Program-made: the position numbers and the translations under genes
Shown here: positions 8,394 to 16,020 of the stretch, piece after piece
Numbering within the stretch: the first letter of the stretch is position 1
How the letters are laid out: every line of letters begins with the position of its first letter
Origin: DASXRA01 sp963737425
GTDB taxonomy: Bacteria > Actinomycetota > Actinomycetes > Mycobacteriales > Jatrophihabitantaceae
Reading direction: 5' to 3'
DNA length: 64,000 nucleotides
Assembly (NCBI GenBank): GCA_963737425.1
Contig: CAVTSX010000010.1
Coordinates: 62,001-126,000, forward strand
Notes under the pieces: model-generated
The model's database searches: none
What the model was told of the DNA's origin: nothing
Seen by the model: the letters and a program-made list of their open reading frames with translations, nothing else

Positions 8394-8573
8394 ATGGCAC
8401 CGCAGCCGGAATTGCCCTGCGAAGCTCACCCGTTCTCGTGGGATGAGGAGGCATACGTCACCATGCGAGGCTGGCGCGACTGCCGCACCCGGCCCGAGGT
8501 CGTTGACTGCGTGGCCGACGAGTTCGAGCGCCGCCGGTACACCCTTGATCATCTCTGTCGAAGCCGCGAGTGA
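8394..8573 (+). CDS. Possible small protein, unknown
   Basis: An open frame of 59 codons in an otherwise empty gap between egtA and mscR. An internal ATG at 8463 is preceded by GAGGAGG at good spacing and would give 36 residues (MRGWRDCRTRPEVVDCVADE...). The translation is charged, with four cysteines in the longer form and three in the shorter, and third codon positions are mostly G or C as in neighbouring genes. I recognise no family. Its last codons coincide with the left arm of an inverted repeat, so it could equally be a gene remnant or a chance frame. The gap from 8208 to 8393 shows nothing else I can identify beyond presumed promoters. Confidence 0.25.
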   Translation: MAPQPELPCEAHPFSWDEEAYVTMRGWRDCRTRPEVVDCVADEFERRRYTLDHLCRSRE

Positions 8574-8599
8574 TGACAGATCCGGCAGAGATGATCAAG
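8544..8599. repeat. 14-bp perfect inverted repeat
   Basis: CTTGATCATCTCTG (8544-8557) is repeated inverted as CAGAGATGATCAAG (8586-8599) with a 28-nt spacer containing GAGTGATGAC. It lies about 140 bp upstream of mscR and is not followed by a T tract. It may be a regulatory dyad, a transcript hairpin or a small repeat element. The spacer motif recurs in the hairpin at 36807-36854. Confidence 0.6.
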
Positions 8600-8739
8600 A
8601 CCTGATGGGACGTCTGGACGCCCCGCGCCCGTGTCAGATCGCGATCTACGGATGCACTACGAGCCGGACCGGCCGGTCGGCGCCGTGCGAGCATGGTCGC
8701 CCACAGCGCAGAACCGATCCGCGGAGGAGTCCGAAGGCG

Positions 8740-9825
8740 ATGGCACATGAGGTCTCGGGAATCGTCAGTCTCGCCAAGGACGAGCCGGTGCAGATGCAGA
8801 CGGTGCTGGTCCCCGATCCCGGGCCTGGTGAGGCGCTGGTCAAGGTGTCCGCCTGCGGCGTCTGCCACACCGACCTGCACTACCGCGAGGGCGGCATCAA
8901 CGACGACTTTCCGTTCCTGCTCGGACATGAGGCGTCCGGTGTCGTCGAGGCCGTCGGCGACGGCGTGACGGCGATCGAGCCCGGCGATTTCGTGATCCTG
9001 AACTGGCGGGCGGTGTGCGGGCAGTGCCGGGCCTGCCTTCGCGCCCAGCCGTGGTACTGCTTCGACACCCACAACGCCACCCAGAAGATGACGTTGTCCG
9101 ACGGCACGCCGCTCACTCCGGCGCTCGGCATCGGCGCGTTCGCGGAGAAGACGCTGGTGCATGCCGGCCAGTGCACGAAGGTCGACCCGGCGGTGTCGCC
9201 CGCGGTGGCCGGACTGCTCGGCTGCGGCGTCATGGCCGGGCTGGGCGCGGCGATCAATACCGGCGGGGTGTCACGTGGCCAGAGTGTCGCGGTGATCGGC
9301 TGCGGCGGTGTCGGCTGCGCGGCGATCGCCGGCGCGCGGCTCGCGGGCGCGGCGAAGATCATCGGGGTCGACGTCGACGACCGCAAGCTCGCCACGGCGA
9401 TGACGCTGGGTGCCACCGACACGGTCAACTCTCGTGTTGCCGACGCGGTCGGGGCCATCCGGGCGCTGACCGGCGGATTCGGTGCCGACGTCGTGATCGA
9501 CGCGGTGGGCCGACCGGAGACCTACGAGCAGGCCTTCTACGCGCGCGATCTCGCGGGCACGGTGGTACTGGTCGGCGTGCCGACACCGCAGATGCGCATC
9601 GATCTGCCGCTGCTCGACTTCTTCGGCCGGGGCGGATCGCTGAAGTCGTCCTGGTACGGCGACTGCCTGCCCTCTCGCGACTTCCCGATGCTCGTCGACC
9701 TGCACCTTTCGGGACGGTTGCCCCTCGACGCGTTCGTCAGCGAGACGATCGCACTCGCCGACGTCGAGGCGGCGTTCGCGGCGATGCAGCGCGGCGACGT
9801 GCTGCGCTCGGTGGTCGAATTCTGA
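8740..9825 (+). CDS. mscR: S-(hydroxymethyl)mycothiol dehydrogenase (mycothiol-dependent formaldehyde dehydrogenase)
   Basis: A 361-residue zinc alcohol dehydrogenase, nearly collinear with the M. tuberculosis MscR I remember. It oxidises the formaldehyde-mycothiol adduct and also handles S-nitrosomycothiol. Catalytic zinc segments are CGVCHTD and LLGHEASG; the structural-zinc cysteines are in CGQCRACLRAQPWYC; the NAD site is VAVIGCGGVGCAAIAGA. Highly diagnostic stretches are YREGGIND, NWRAVCGQC, FDTHNATQKMTLSDGT and LGIGAFAEKTLVHAGQCTKVDPA. A GGAGGAG ribosome site precedes the ATG. The metallo-hydrolase often found next to mscR is absent. Its presence implies that the host makes mycothiol as well as ergothioneine. 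Confidence 0.95.
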   Translation: MAHEVSGIVSLAKDEPVQMQTVLVPDPGPGEALVKVSACGVCHTDLHYREGGINDDFPFLLGHEASGVVEAVGDGVTAIEPGDFVILNWRAVCGQCRACLRAQPWYCFDTHNATQKMTLSDGTPLTPALGIGAFAEKTLVHAGQCTKVDPAVSPAVAGLLGCGVMAGLGAAINTGGVSRGQSVAVIGCGGVGCAAIAGARLAGAAKIIGVDVDDRKLATAMTLGATDTVNSRVADAVGAIRALTGGFGADVVIDAVGRPETYEQAFYARDLAGTVVLVGVPTPQMRIDLPLLDFFGRGGSLKSSWYGDCLPSRDFPMLVDLHLSGRLPLDAFVSETIALADVEAAFAAMQRGDVLRSVVEF

Positions 9826-9842
9826 GTCTCGTTCGCCTTTCG

Positions 9843-9910
9843 TCGAGTGGTGCGTTATCGGCCGAGTGGTGCGTTATAACGCACCACTCGAGGCAAAACG
9901 CACCACTCGA
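9843..9910. repeat. Four copies of a 13-bp sequence arranged as nested palindromes
   Basis: CGAGTGGTGCGTT occurs on the top strand at 9844-9856 and 9863-9875. Its complement occurs at 9878-9890 and 9897-9909. The two inner copies form a near-continuous 28-bp palindrome (9863-9890) and the two outer copies form a second, wider dyad. The array sits 17 bp after mscR and about 130 bp before DUF3145. It may be a terminator-like structure for mscR, with no T tract, or a multi-site operator. The rest of this 213-bp gap shows nothing else clear. Confidence 0.8.
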
Positions 9911-10038
9911 CACAGACGGCGAGTCTTGGCCGTGTCGCCTGGCGCAACACCGGCCTCATGGGTAACAATGTGCACGCCCACACCACGGGTGCACGGCGCG
10001 TTGGGGAAGGCGTTGCCGTCGATCAGTGGAGGTGGGGG

Positions 10039-10554
10039 ATGACGAACGCCCGGCGCACGACACCAGCCACCAGTGGCGTGGTGTTCGTGCATTGCTGCCC
10101 GTCTGCCATAGCCCCGCACGTCGAGTGGGCGCTGGCGGGTGTACTCGGGCGTCCGGCTCGTCTGTCCTGGACGGCTCAGCCTGTCGCTCCGACTCACCTG
10201 CGTGCCGAGGCCAACTGGACCGGGCCGATCGGCTCTGGTGCCCGCCTCGCGGCATCACTGCGCGCCTGGCCGATGCTCGTCTTCGAGATCACCGAGGACG
10301 GCACGTCGGTCAGCGACGGTGAGCGGCTGGCGTACGTGCCCGGTCGCGGCTTTCATCGAAGCGCCATCTCGGCCAACGGCGACATCGTCGTCGGCGAGGA
10401 GCGACTGCGCGGTCTACAGCGCCGTGCCCGAACCGCCGACGATTACGCGCACGGCCTGGCCGAACTGCTGGGCACCGCCTGGGACGCCGAACTCGAGCCG
10501 TATCGCCATGCCGGCGACGGCGCCCCGGTGACCCTGCTGCATCAGGTCGTCTGA
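10039..10554 (+). CDS. DUF3145 family protein
   Basis: A 171-residue protein of a conserved actinobacterial family with no assigned function. Recognisable stretches are TSGVVFVHCCPSAIAPHVEWALAG, GRPARLSWTAQPVAPTHLRAE, WPMLVFEITEDGTSVSDGERLAYVPG and a middle RGFHRSAISANGDIVVGEERL. There is no signal peptide or membrane segment. The ATG follows GGAGGTGGGGG, which decides the start over an upstream in-frame ATG at 9958. In many actinobacteria a DUF3145 gene lies beside the fab/acc genes, as here (convergent with accD across a strong hairpin). Confidence 0.85.
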   Translation: MTNARRTTPATSGVVFVHCCPSAIAPHVEWALAGVLGRPARLSWTAQPVAPTHLRAEANWTGPIGSGARLAASLRAWPMLVFEITEDGTSVSDGERLAYVPGRGFHRSAISANGDIVVGEERLRGLQRRARTADDYAHGLAELLGTAWDAELEPYRHAGDGAPVTLLHQVV

Positions 10555-10592
10555 ACCACGGCGCGGCCGGCTCAAGAATCGTCCCTCCCCAA

Positions 10593-10644
10593 GGCGATCT
10601 TCCTGCGTATGGCGTCGGGGCACGCCATACGCAGGAAGATCGCC
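10593..10644. terminator. 23-bp perfect hairpin between convergent genes
   Basis: Arms 10593-10615 and 10622-10644 are perfectly complementary around a 6-nt loop; the left arm begins GGCGATCTTCCTGCG. It lies between the DUF3145 stop and the accD stop and could end transcription from both sides. No T tract is present, as is usual in high-GC actinobacteria. Confidence 0.75.
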
Positions 10645-10653
10645 GACCAAATC

Positions 10654-12069
10654 TTAGAGCGGGATGTTGCCGTGCGCGCCGCGACCGCTGGGCATGGACG
10701 CCAGTGCCTCGGCCAGTGCGGCCCGCGTGCGCATCGGCTCGACCACGGCGTCGACCACGCCGATGTCCATGGCCCGGCTGACCCCGCCGGCGATCCGTTC
10801 GTGCTCGGCCGCCAGGGCGGCGTGCAGCGCCTCGCGCTCTCCGGGTGGCGCTGCGGCGAGCTTCTTGCGGTGCAGGATGCCCACCGCCGCCGACGCGCCC
10901 ATCACGGCCACCTCGGCGCCGGGCCACGCGTACACCGCGTTCGAGCCGAGGGAGCGAGCGTTCATGGCGATGTATGCGCCGCCGTAGGCCTTGCGGGTCA
11001 CCAGGGTCACCCGCGGAACGACAGCCTCGCCGAACGCGTGCAAGAGCTTGGCGCCGCGGCGCACGACGCCGTCCCATTCCTGCCCGACACCGGGTAGGTA
11101 ACCGGGCACGTCGACGAGCACGACCAGCGGCACGCCGAATGCGTCGCAGGTGCGTACGAAGCGCGCCGCCTTCTCCGCGCTCGTCGAGTCGAGGCAACCG
11201 CCAAGGCGCAGCGGGTTGTTGGCGATGACGCCCACCGCCCGCCCGGCCAGTCGGCCGAGCCCGGTGACGATGTTCGGCGCCCATTTCGCGTGCAGTTCGA
11301 TGAACGTGGACTCGTCGAGCACGCCGTCGATCAACGGATGTACGTCGTAGGCGCGCTTGGGGCTGTCGGGTAGCAGGGCGGTCAGATCTCGGTCGGGGCC
11401 GACGGCGCGCAGATCGAACGTGCCCTGCAGTGCGAGTAGCGCGGTGGTACGCCGCGCCGTGTCGATGGCTTCGTCGTCGGTGTCGGTGACGATGTGCACG
11501 ACGCCGCTGCGGCGTCCGTGCGTGTCGGCGCCACCGAGCGATTCCATGTCGACGTTCTCGCCGGTCACACTGCGCACCACGTCCGGCCCGGTGACGAACA
11601 CCCGCCCGGACGCCGACATGATCACCAGATCGGTGAGCGCCGGGCCGTAGGCAGCCCCACCCGCCGCCGGCCCGAGCACGACCGAGATCTGCGGCACGCG
11701 CCCGGACGCGCGGATCATCGCCGCGAAGACCAGGCCGACCGCATCGAGTGCTTCGACGCCGTCGGCCAGGCGAGCGCCACCGCAGTGCCACAGGCCGAGT
11801 ACAGGAACGCGTTCGCGGACCGCCGTGTCGATCGCGTCGACGATGTGCCGGCAGCCCACTGCGCCCATCGCGCCGCCCATGACGGTGGCGTCGGTGGCGA
11901 AGGCGGTGACCGGAGCGCCCTCGATCGTGCCGTGCACGGCGTACACGCCGCTGTCGTCGCGCTCGTGCATCGGACGAAGGCTGCCTGCGTCGAGCAGTTT
12001 CGTCAGCCGCAGTACGGGGTCGCGCGGGTCGATCTCGGCGGCGAGTGGAGGTTCGGCAACAAGCGTCAT
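10654..12069 (-). CDS. accD: Acyl-CoA carboxylase carboxyltransferase (beta) subunit, AccD6-like
   Basis: A 471-residue carboxyltransferase that moves the carboxyl group from biotin to acetyl- or propionyl-CoA, supplying (methyl)malonyl-CoA to the fatty-acid synthase genes just upstream. The crotonase-like halves are visible: GAMGAVGCRHIVDAID, GLWHCGGARLADGVEAL and VLGPAAGGAAYGPALTDLVIM in the N half; VGVIANNPLRLGGCLDSTSAEKAARFVRTCDAF, VDVPGYLPGVGQEWDG and RKAYGGAYIAMNARSLG in the C half. It is last in the leftward fabD-fabH-acpP-fabF-accD operon, the same place as accD6 in mycobacteria. A biotinylated alpha subunit must come from elsewhere. Confidence 0.93.
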   Translation of the reverse strand: MTLVAEPPLAAEIDPRDPVLRLTKLLDAGSLRPMHERDDSGVYAVHGTIEGAPVTAFATDATVMGGAMGAVGCRHIVDAIDTAVRERVPVLGLWHCGGARLADGVEALDAVGLVFAAMIRASGRVPQISVVLGPAAGGAAYGPALTDLVIMSASGRVFVTGPDVVRSVTGENVDMESLGGADTHGRRSGVVHIVTDTDDEAIDTARRTTALLALQGTFDLRAVGPDRDLTALLPDSPKRAYDVHPLIDGVLDESTFIELHAKWAPNIVTGLGRLAGRAVGVIANNPLRLGGCLDSTSAEKAARFVRTCDAFGVPLVVLVDVPGYLPGVGQEWDGVVRRGAKLLHAFGEAVVPRVTLVTRKAYGGAYIAMNARSLGSNAVYAWPGAEVAVMGASAAVGILHRKKLAAAPPGEREALHAALAAEHERIAGGVSRAMDIGVVDAVVEPMRTRAALAEALASMPSGRGAHGNIPL

Positions 12070-12080
12070 GACGGTTCCTC

Positions 12081-13325
12081 TCAAGCCTTGCGGAAGAGCA
12101 CTGCGACGTTGTGCCCGCCGAATCCGAACGAATCGTTCAGTGCGGCGGGTACGGTCATCTGCCGCGCCTCGTTGCGCGCGATGTCGACGGTCACCTCGTC
12201 GTCCGGGTCGTCGAGGTTGATGGTCGGCGGGATCAGGTCGTTGCGGATCGAGAGCACCGTGGCGATCGCCTCGATCGCGCCGGCCGCGCCGAGCAGATGG
12301 CCGGTCATCGACTTGGTGGCGGTGACCACCGTCTGCTCGCCGAGCACCCCGGCGATCCACCTCGCCTCGCCGGCGTCGCCCGCGGGCGTCGAGGTGGCAT
12401 GCGCGTTGACGTGCACGACGTCGCGATAGTCGAGCCCGGCCCGCTCGATGGCCTGCCGCGCCGCACGGGCCTGACCCGAGCCGGACGGGTCGGGCAGCAC
12501 GATGTCGTGGGAGTCGGCGGTGACGCCGGCGCCGCCCAGCACGGCATACGGCTCGCGCCCGCGTGCCCGCGCCGAAGCGCTGCGTTCGAGCACGAGGACG
12601 CCGGCGCCCTCGCCGAGCACGAACCCGTCGCGCGCCTTGTCGAACGGCCGCGACGCGCGTTCGGGCTCGTCGTTGCGAGTACTCATCGCCCGCATCTGGG
12701 CGAACCCGGAGATCGTCAGCGGATGGATGCACGCCTCGGTGCCACCGACGACCACGACATCTGCTCGATCGAGTTGAAGTAGATCGAGCCCGTAGGCGAT
12801 CGCCTCGGCGCCGGACGCGCAGGCGCTGACGGGCGTGTGCACGCCTGCGCGTGCGCCGACCTCGAGGCCGACGTAGGCCGCCGGGCCGTTGGGCATGTCC
12901 ATGGGGATCAGCAGCGGCGAGACGCGGTTCGCGCCCTTCTCGAGTATGACGTCGTGCTGCGCGATCAGGCTCGTGACGCCGCCGATACCGGTTCCGATCA
13001 CGACCGCCACCCGCTCGGGTTCGAGGCCGACCTCGTCGCTGCGGCCGGTGAACCCTGCGTCGGCCCACGCCTCACGGCCGGCGATCAGCGCGGCCTGCTG
13101 GGAGCGGTCCAGGCGCCGGGCCTGGACGCGAGGCAGCACGTCGACCGGGTCGACCGCCATGCGAGCGGCGATGCGCACCGCAATCGAATCGGCCCAGTCG
13201 TCGGTCAGCGGTGCGACGCCGGACCGGCCTTCGAGCAGGCCGGCCCAGAACGTCGCCACGTCACCGCCGAGTGGGGTCGTGGCGCCCAGCCCGGTTACGA
13301 CGATGTCGTCGGTGACGGTCGTCAT
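12081..13325 (-). CDS. fabF: Beta-ketoacyl-ACP synthase II
   Basis: A 414-residue elongating condensing enzyme (KasA/KasB-type thiolase fold). It joins malonyl-ACP to the growing acyl chain. The active-site triad is visible: Cys in TPVSACASGAEAIAYG, His in VNAHATSTPAGDAGE and His in KSMTGHLLGAAGAIEA. The C-terminal NDSFGFGGHNVAVLF is typical. I chose the ATG at 13325 with a GGAAGGA ribosome site over the TTG two codons upstream. Only one synthase is present here, unlike the kasA-kasB pair of mycobacteria. It lies 11 bp upstream of accD in the same operon. Confidence 0.95.
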   Translation of the reverse strand: MTTVTDDIVVTGLGATTPLGGDVATFWAGLLEGRSGVAPLTDDWADSIAVRIAARMAVDPVDVLPRVQARRLDRSQQAALIAGREAWADAGFTGRSDEVGLEPERVAVVIGTGIGGVTSLIAQHDVILEKGANRVSPLLIPMDMPNGPAAYVGLEVGARAGVHTPVSACASGAEAIAYGLDLLQLDRADVVVVGGTEACIHPLTISGFAQMRAMSTRNDEPERASRPFDKARDGFVLGEGAGVLVLERSASARARGREPYAVLGGAGVTADSHDIVLPDPSGSGQARAARQAIERAGLDYRDVVHVNAHATSTPAGDAGEARWIAGVLGEQTVVTATKSMTGHLLGAAGAIEAIATVLSIRNDLIPPTINLDDPDDEVTVDIARNEARQMTVPAALNDSFGFGGHNVAVLFRKA

Positions 13326-13346
13326 GGTCAATGTCCTTCCTGGAGG

Positions 13347-13592
13347 TCAGGCGTTCGCCTGGATGAACGACACCGCGTCGCCGACGGTCTTGAGCTTGGG
13401 CAGTTCGTCGTCGGAGATCTTGACGCCGAACTTCTCCTCGGCGGCCATGGCTACCTCGACCATCGACAGTGAGTCGACATCGAGGTCGTCGGTGAAGGAC
13501 TTGTCATCGACGACGTCCTCGGGAGCGACGTCGGCAACTTCCTGCAGTATCTCGGCGAGTCCGGCGCGGATCTCGTCGGGTGAGGCGGCCAC
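13347..13592 (-). CDS. acpP: Acyl carrier protein
   Basis: An 81-residue acidic carrier protein. The 4'-phosphopantetheine attachment serine is in DLDVDSLSMVEVAMAAEEKFGV, followed by ISDDELPKLKTVGDAVSFI. The start is the GTG at 13592 (VAASPDEIRAGLAEI), preceded by GGAAGGAA; a longer frame reaching 13628 lacks a ribosome site. It lies between fabH and fabF, as in Streptomyces. The carrier tethers intermediates for FabD, FabH and FabF, all encoded in the same operon. Confidence 0.96.
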   Translation of the reverse strand: MAASPDEIRAGLAEILQEVADVAPEDVVDDKSFTDDLDVDSLSMVEVAMAAEEKFGVKISDDELPKLKTVGDAVSFIQANA

Positions 13593-13620
13593 TGGCGATT
13601 CCTTCCTGTTGATGGAGCTA

Positions 13621-13637
13621 CCGTCCACTGTGGACGG
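13621..13637 (-). promoter_or_regulatory. Short hairpin between fabH and acpP
   Basis: CCGTCCAC-t-GTGGACGG gives 8-bp arms around a single base, between the fabH stop and the acpP ribosome site. It could stabilise the acpP message or act as an operator or partial attenuator that lets acpP be expressed at a different level. This is inference from position. Confidence 0.4.
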
Positions 13638-13646
13638 ACGAGTGGT

Positions 13647-14615
13647 TCACGGGGCGAGGATGACCTGCCCCGCGTAGGCGAGCCCTGAGCCGAAGCCCAG
13701 CAACAGCACCGGACTGCCGGACGGGATCTCGCCCCGTTCGACCATCTTCGACAGCGCAAGGGGAATCGTCGCTGCCGACGTGTTTCCGGAGACCTCGATG
13801 TCGCGGGCGACGACGGCATTCGGCGCGCCCAGTCGCTTCACGATGGAGTCGATGATGCGCATGTTCGCCTGGTGTGGCACGAACGCGGTCAGCTCGGTGG
13901 GGTCGACGCCCGCCCGGCGGCAGGCCTCGAGCGCGATCGGCGCCATCTTCGTCGTTGCCCACCGGTAGACGGCTTGGCCCTCCTGGCGGAAGAAGCGGGA
14001 GTCCTCGTCGATGACGACGGTGTCGACCTGGGCACCGTCGCTGCCCCAGACGACCGGGCCGATCGCGGGCGCGTCCGAGGCGCCCACCACCGCGGCTCCG
14101 GCGCCGTCGGCCAGGATGATGCAGGTCGAGCGGTCGGCGAAGTCGATCCAGCCGGAGAAGCGCTCGGACGCGACCACCAGGACGTTGTGCGCCTGACCGG
14201 TCTGCACAGCCGCCGAGGCGGCGTTGAGGGCGTAGACGAATCCGGAGCATCCGGAGTTCACGTCGAACGCGCCGGGTGCATCGATGCCGAGCCGGTCGGC
14301 CAGTTGTGGCGCGGCCGCCGGGACGGGGGTCGGCATCGTGCACGTCGCGGTGATCACCAGGTCGACGTCGTCGGTGGCGATGCCGGCGGCTGCGAGCGCC
14401 TTGCTGCCGGCGTTCTCGGCCATGTCGATGACGGTCTCGTCGGGGTCTGCGTAGCGGCGCTCGGCGATGCCGACGCGGCTCCTGATCCACGCGTCGTCGG
14501 TGTCGACCCCGCGGGCGATGAGGTCGGCATTGGTGACCACGTTGGAGGGCTGGTAGTGGCCGAGTCCGAGGATGCGGGTACCGGTCAGGGGTTGGGTGGG
14601 GACGGCGAACGGCAT
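13647..14615 (-). CDS. fabH: Beta-ketoacyl-ACP synthase III
   Basis: A 322-residue initiating condensing enzyme that joins an acyl-CoA primer to malonyl-ACP. The catalytic Cys is in FDVNSGCSGFVYALN, the His in AFVPHQANMRIIDS and the Asn in VSGNTSAATIPLAL. The N-terminal ILGLGHYQPSNVVTN and DAWIRSRVGIAERRY are standard for the family. It lies 5 bp after fabD and upstream of acpP, the Streptomyces order, and may set the branched- or straight-chain starter preference. No defects are seen. Confidence 0.96.
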   Translation of the reverse strand: MPFAVPTQPLTGTRILGLGHYQPSNVVTNADLIARGVDTDDAWIRSRVGIAERRYADPDETVIDMAENAGSKALAAAGIATDDVDLVITATCTMPTPVPAAAPQLADRLGIDAPGAFDVNSGCSGFVYALNAASAAVQTGQAHNVLVVASERFSGWIDFADRSTCIILADGAGAAVVGASDAPAIGPVVWGSDGAQVDTVVIDEDSRFFRQEGQAVYRWATTKMAPIALEACRRAGVDPTELTAFVPHQANMRIIDSIVKRLGAPNAVVARDIEVSGNTSAATIPLALSKMVERGEIPSGSPVLLLGFGSGLAYAGQVILAP

Positions 14616-14620
14616 GATCT

Positions 14621-15799
14621 CTATGTCTCCGATCCGTTCGATAGGCGCGCGATGGGCAGTCCGGCGGCCACGATGTCGCCGTCATGCCGAAGCCACTCGG
14701 CCAGCACGCCACCGGTGGATGTGACGATTGCGTGCTCGTCGCGATTGGTGCGCACGGTGCCGAGCCTGGTGCCGCGCTCGACGTGCTGTCCCTCGGCGAG
14801 AGTCTCGGTCCGGGTGAAGATGCCCTTCGCCGGGGTGACCACGATCTGGAAATCGGGCGTGTACTCGCCCTGCCCGTGCTGCGGCCGACTGCTCATCAGC
14901 CGGCGTGCGGCGTCCAGGTCGGCGGGCGTCTTGACCGCGAGCAGCTCGACACCGGGTAGCTCGCGCTTGGCGATACCGGTCAGGGTGCCGGCCGGTGCCA
15001 GTTCGATCGCGGCGGTGACTCCGAGGTCGCGCAGGGTCTGCAGACACAGATCCCAGCGCACCGGGCGGGTGACCTGCTCGACGAGGCGGGAGACGAGATC
15101 ACTGCCGCGGCTGACTGCCGCGCCGTCGGCATTGGACAGCAGGATGTGCCGCGGGTCGGCGGCGGCGAGGTCACCGGCGTAGGCGGCCAGGGCCTCGCGC
15201 GCGGGATTCATGTAGTGGGTGTGGAACGCGCCCGCCACAGCCAGGGGCCGCACGCGGGCACCGTTCGGTGGCGCTTCGGCGAGCCTGGCGAGATCGGCCA
15301 GCGCCCCCGCTGCCACGACCTGCCCGGCGCCATTTCGGTTCGCGGGCGTCAGGCCGGCCGATTCGATGGCCGCGACGACCTCGTCCGGATCGCCCCCGAG
15401 CACCGCTGACATGCCGGTCGGCGCCAGCGCGCACGCAGCGGCCATCTCGGCGCCACGACGGGCGGCGAAGGCGACCGCCGCGGCCGGCGTGAGCGCCCCG
15501 GCGACCGCGGCCGCGGTCAGCTCGCCGACGCTGTGCCCGGCGATGACCGTGCCGTCTGGCGAGCCGCCGTCGAATCCGAGCTGCGATGCGGCAATTGCGC
15601 CGAGGGCGACGATCAGGGGCTGGGTGACCGCGGTGTCCTTGATCTCGTCGGCATCGGCGGTGGTGCCGAGGCGGACGAGGTCAAGCTCGGCGGCCTCGCC
15701 CAGTTCGCCAAGAATGTCGGCGGAGTCGGGAAGTTCGAGCCAGGCGGTGAGCATGCCTGGGCTCTGGGCTCCCTGGCCCGGCGCGAGAATGGCGATCAC
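14621..15799 (-). CDS. fabD: Malonyl-CoA:ACP transacylase with C-terminal biotinyl/lipoyl-like domain
   Basis: A 392-residue protein, about 80 residues longer than ordinary FabD. Residues 1-300 are the transacylase: ILAPGQGAQSPGM at the start, the nucleophile Ser90 in AGHSVGELTAA, and the His in AVAGAFHTHYMNPA. Residues about 307-392 form an extra module with the beats of a barrel-sandwich hybrid (TPAKGIFTR, EGQHVERGTRLGTV, STGGVLAEWLRHDGDIVAAGLPIARL) but without the MKM-type modifiable lysine; the turn reads TNRDE. The GTG at 15799 was chosen because the conserved domain begins there. It is first in the fab operon. The function of the extra domain is unknown. Confidence 0.92.
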   Translation of the reverse strand: MIAILAPGQGAQSPGMLTAWLELPDSADILGELGEAAELDLVRLGTTADADEIKDTAVTQPLIVALGAIAASQLGFDGGSPDGTVIAGHSVGELTAAAVAGALTPAAAVAFAARRGAEMAAACALAPTGMSAVLGGDPDEVVAAIESAGLTPANRNGAGQVVAAGALADLARLAEAPPNGARVRPLAVAGAFHTHYMNPAREALAAYAGDLAAADPRHILLSNADGAAVSRGSDLVSRLVEQVTRPVRWDLCLQTLRDLGVTAAIELAPAGTLTGIAKRELPGVELLAVKTPADLDAARRLMSSRPQHGQGEYTPDFQIVVTPAKGIFTRTETLAEGQHVERGTRLGTVRTNRDEHAIVTSTGGVLAEWLRHDGDIVAAGLPIARLSNGSET

Positions 15800-15964
15800 C
15801 CCCAGACCATGCCTGGCGGTCCGGTGCACACGCGATGGCGACGCGCACAGCATTGATCGGCGCGCCGTTGTAGCTATCTCACAACATCCCCGATCACGTT
15901 GTCCGTTTGCGACGCTTAGGCGTCGGAGGAGTTGCGCAAGGGTTACGCGCGTGCTTCACAAATT

Positions 15965-16003
15965 GTGCAACTCGGGGCGTCGCCACGACGCCGGGAGTTG
16001 CAC
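15965..16003 (-). terminator. Hairpin after fasR, ahead of the fabD promoter region
   Basis: Arms 15965-15982 and 15986-16003 pair over 18 nt with two mismatches around CCA. The outer parts GTGCAACTC/GAGTTGCAC and inner parts GGCGTCG/CGACGCC are perfect. It lies 17 bp after the fasR stop and so probably separates fasR from fabD. A second small dyad (CGACGCctaaGCGTCG, read leftward) follows nearer fabD, and the fabD promoter should lie in 15800-15930. Confidence 0.6.
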
Positions 16004-16020
16004 GATCGCGCAAGGGTTGG

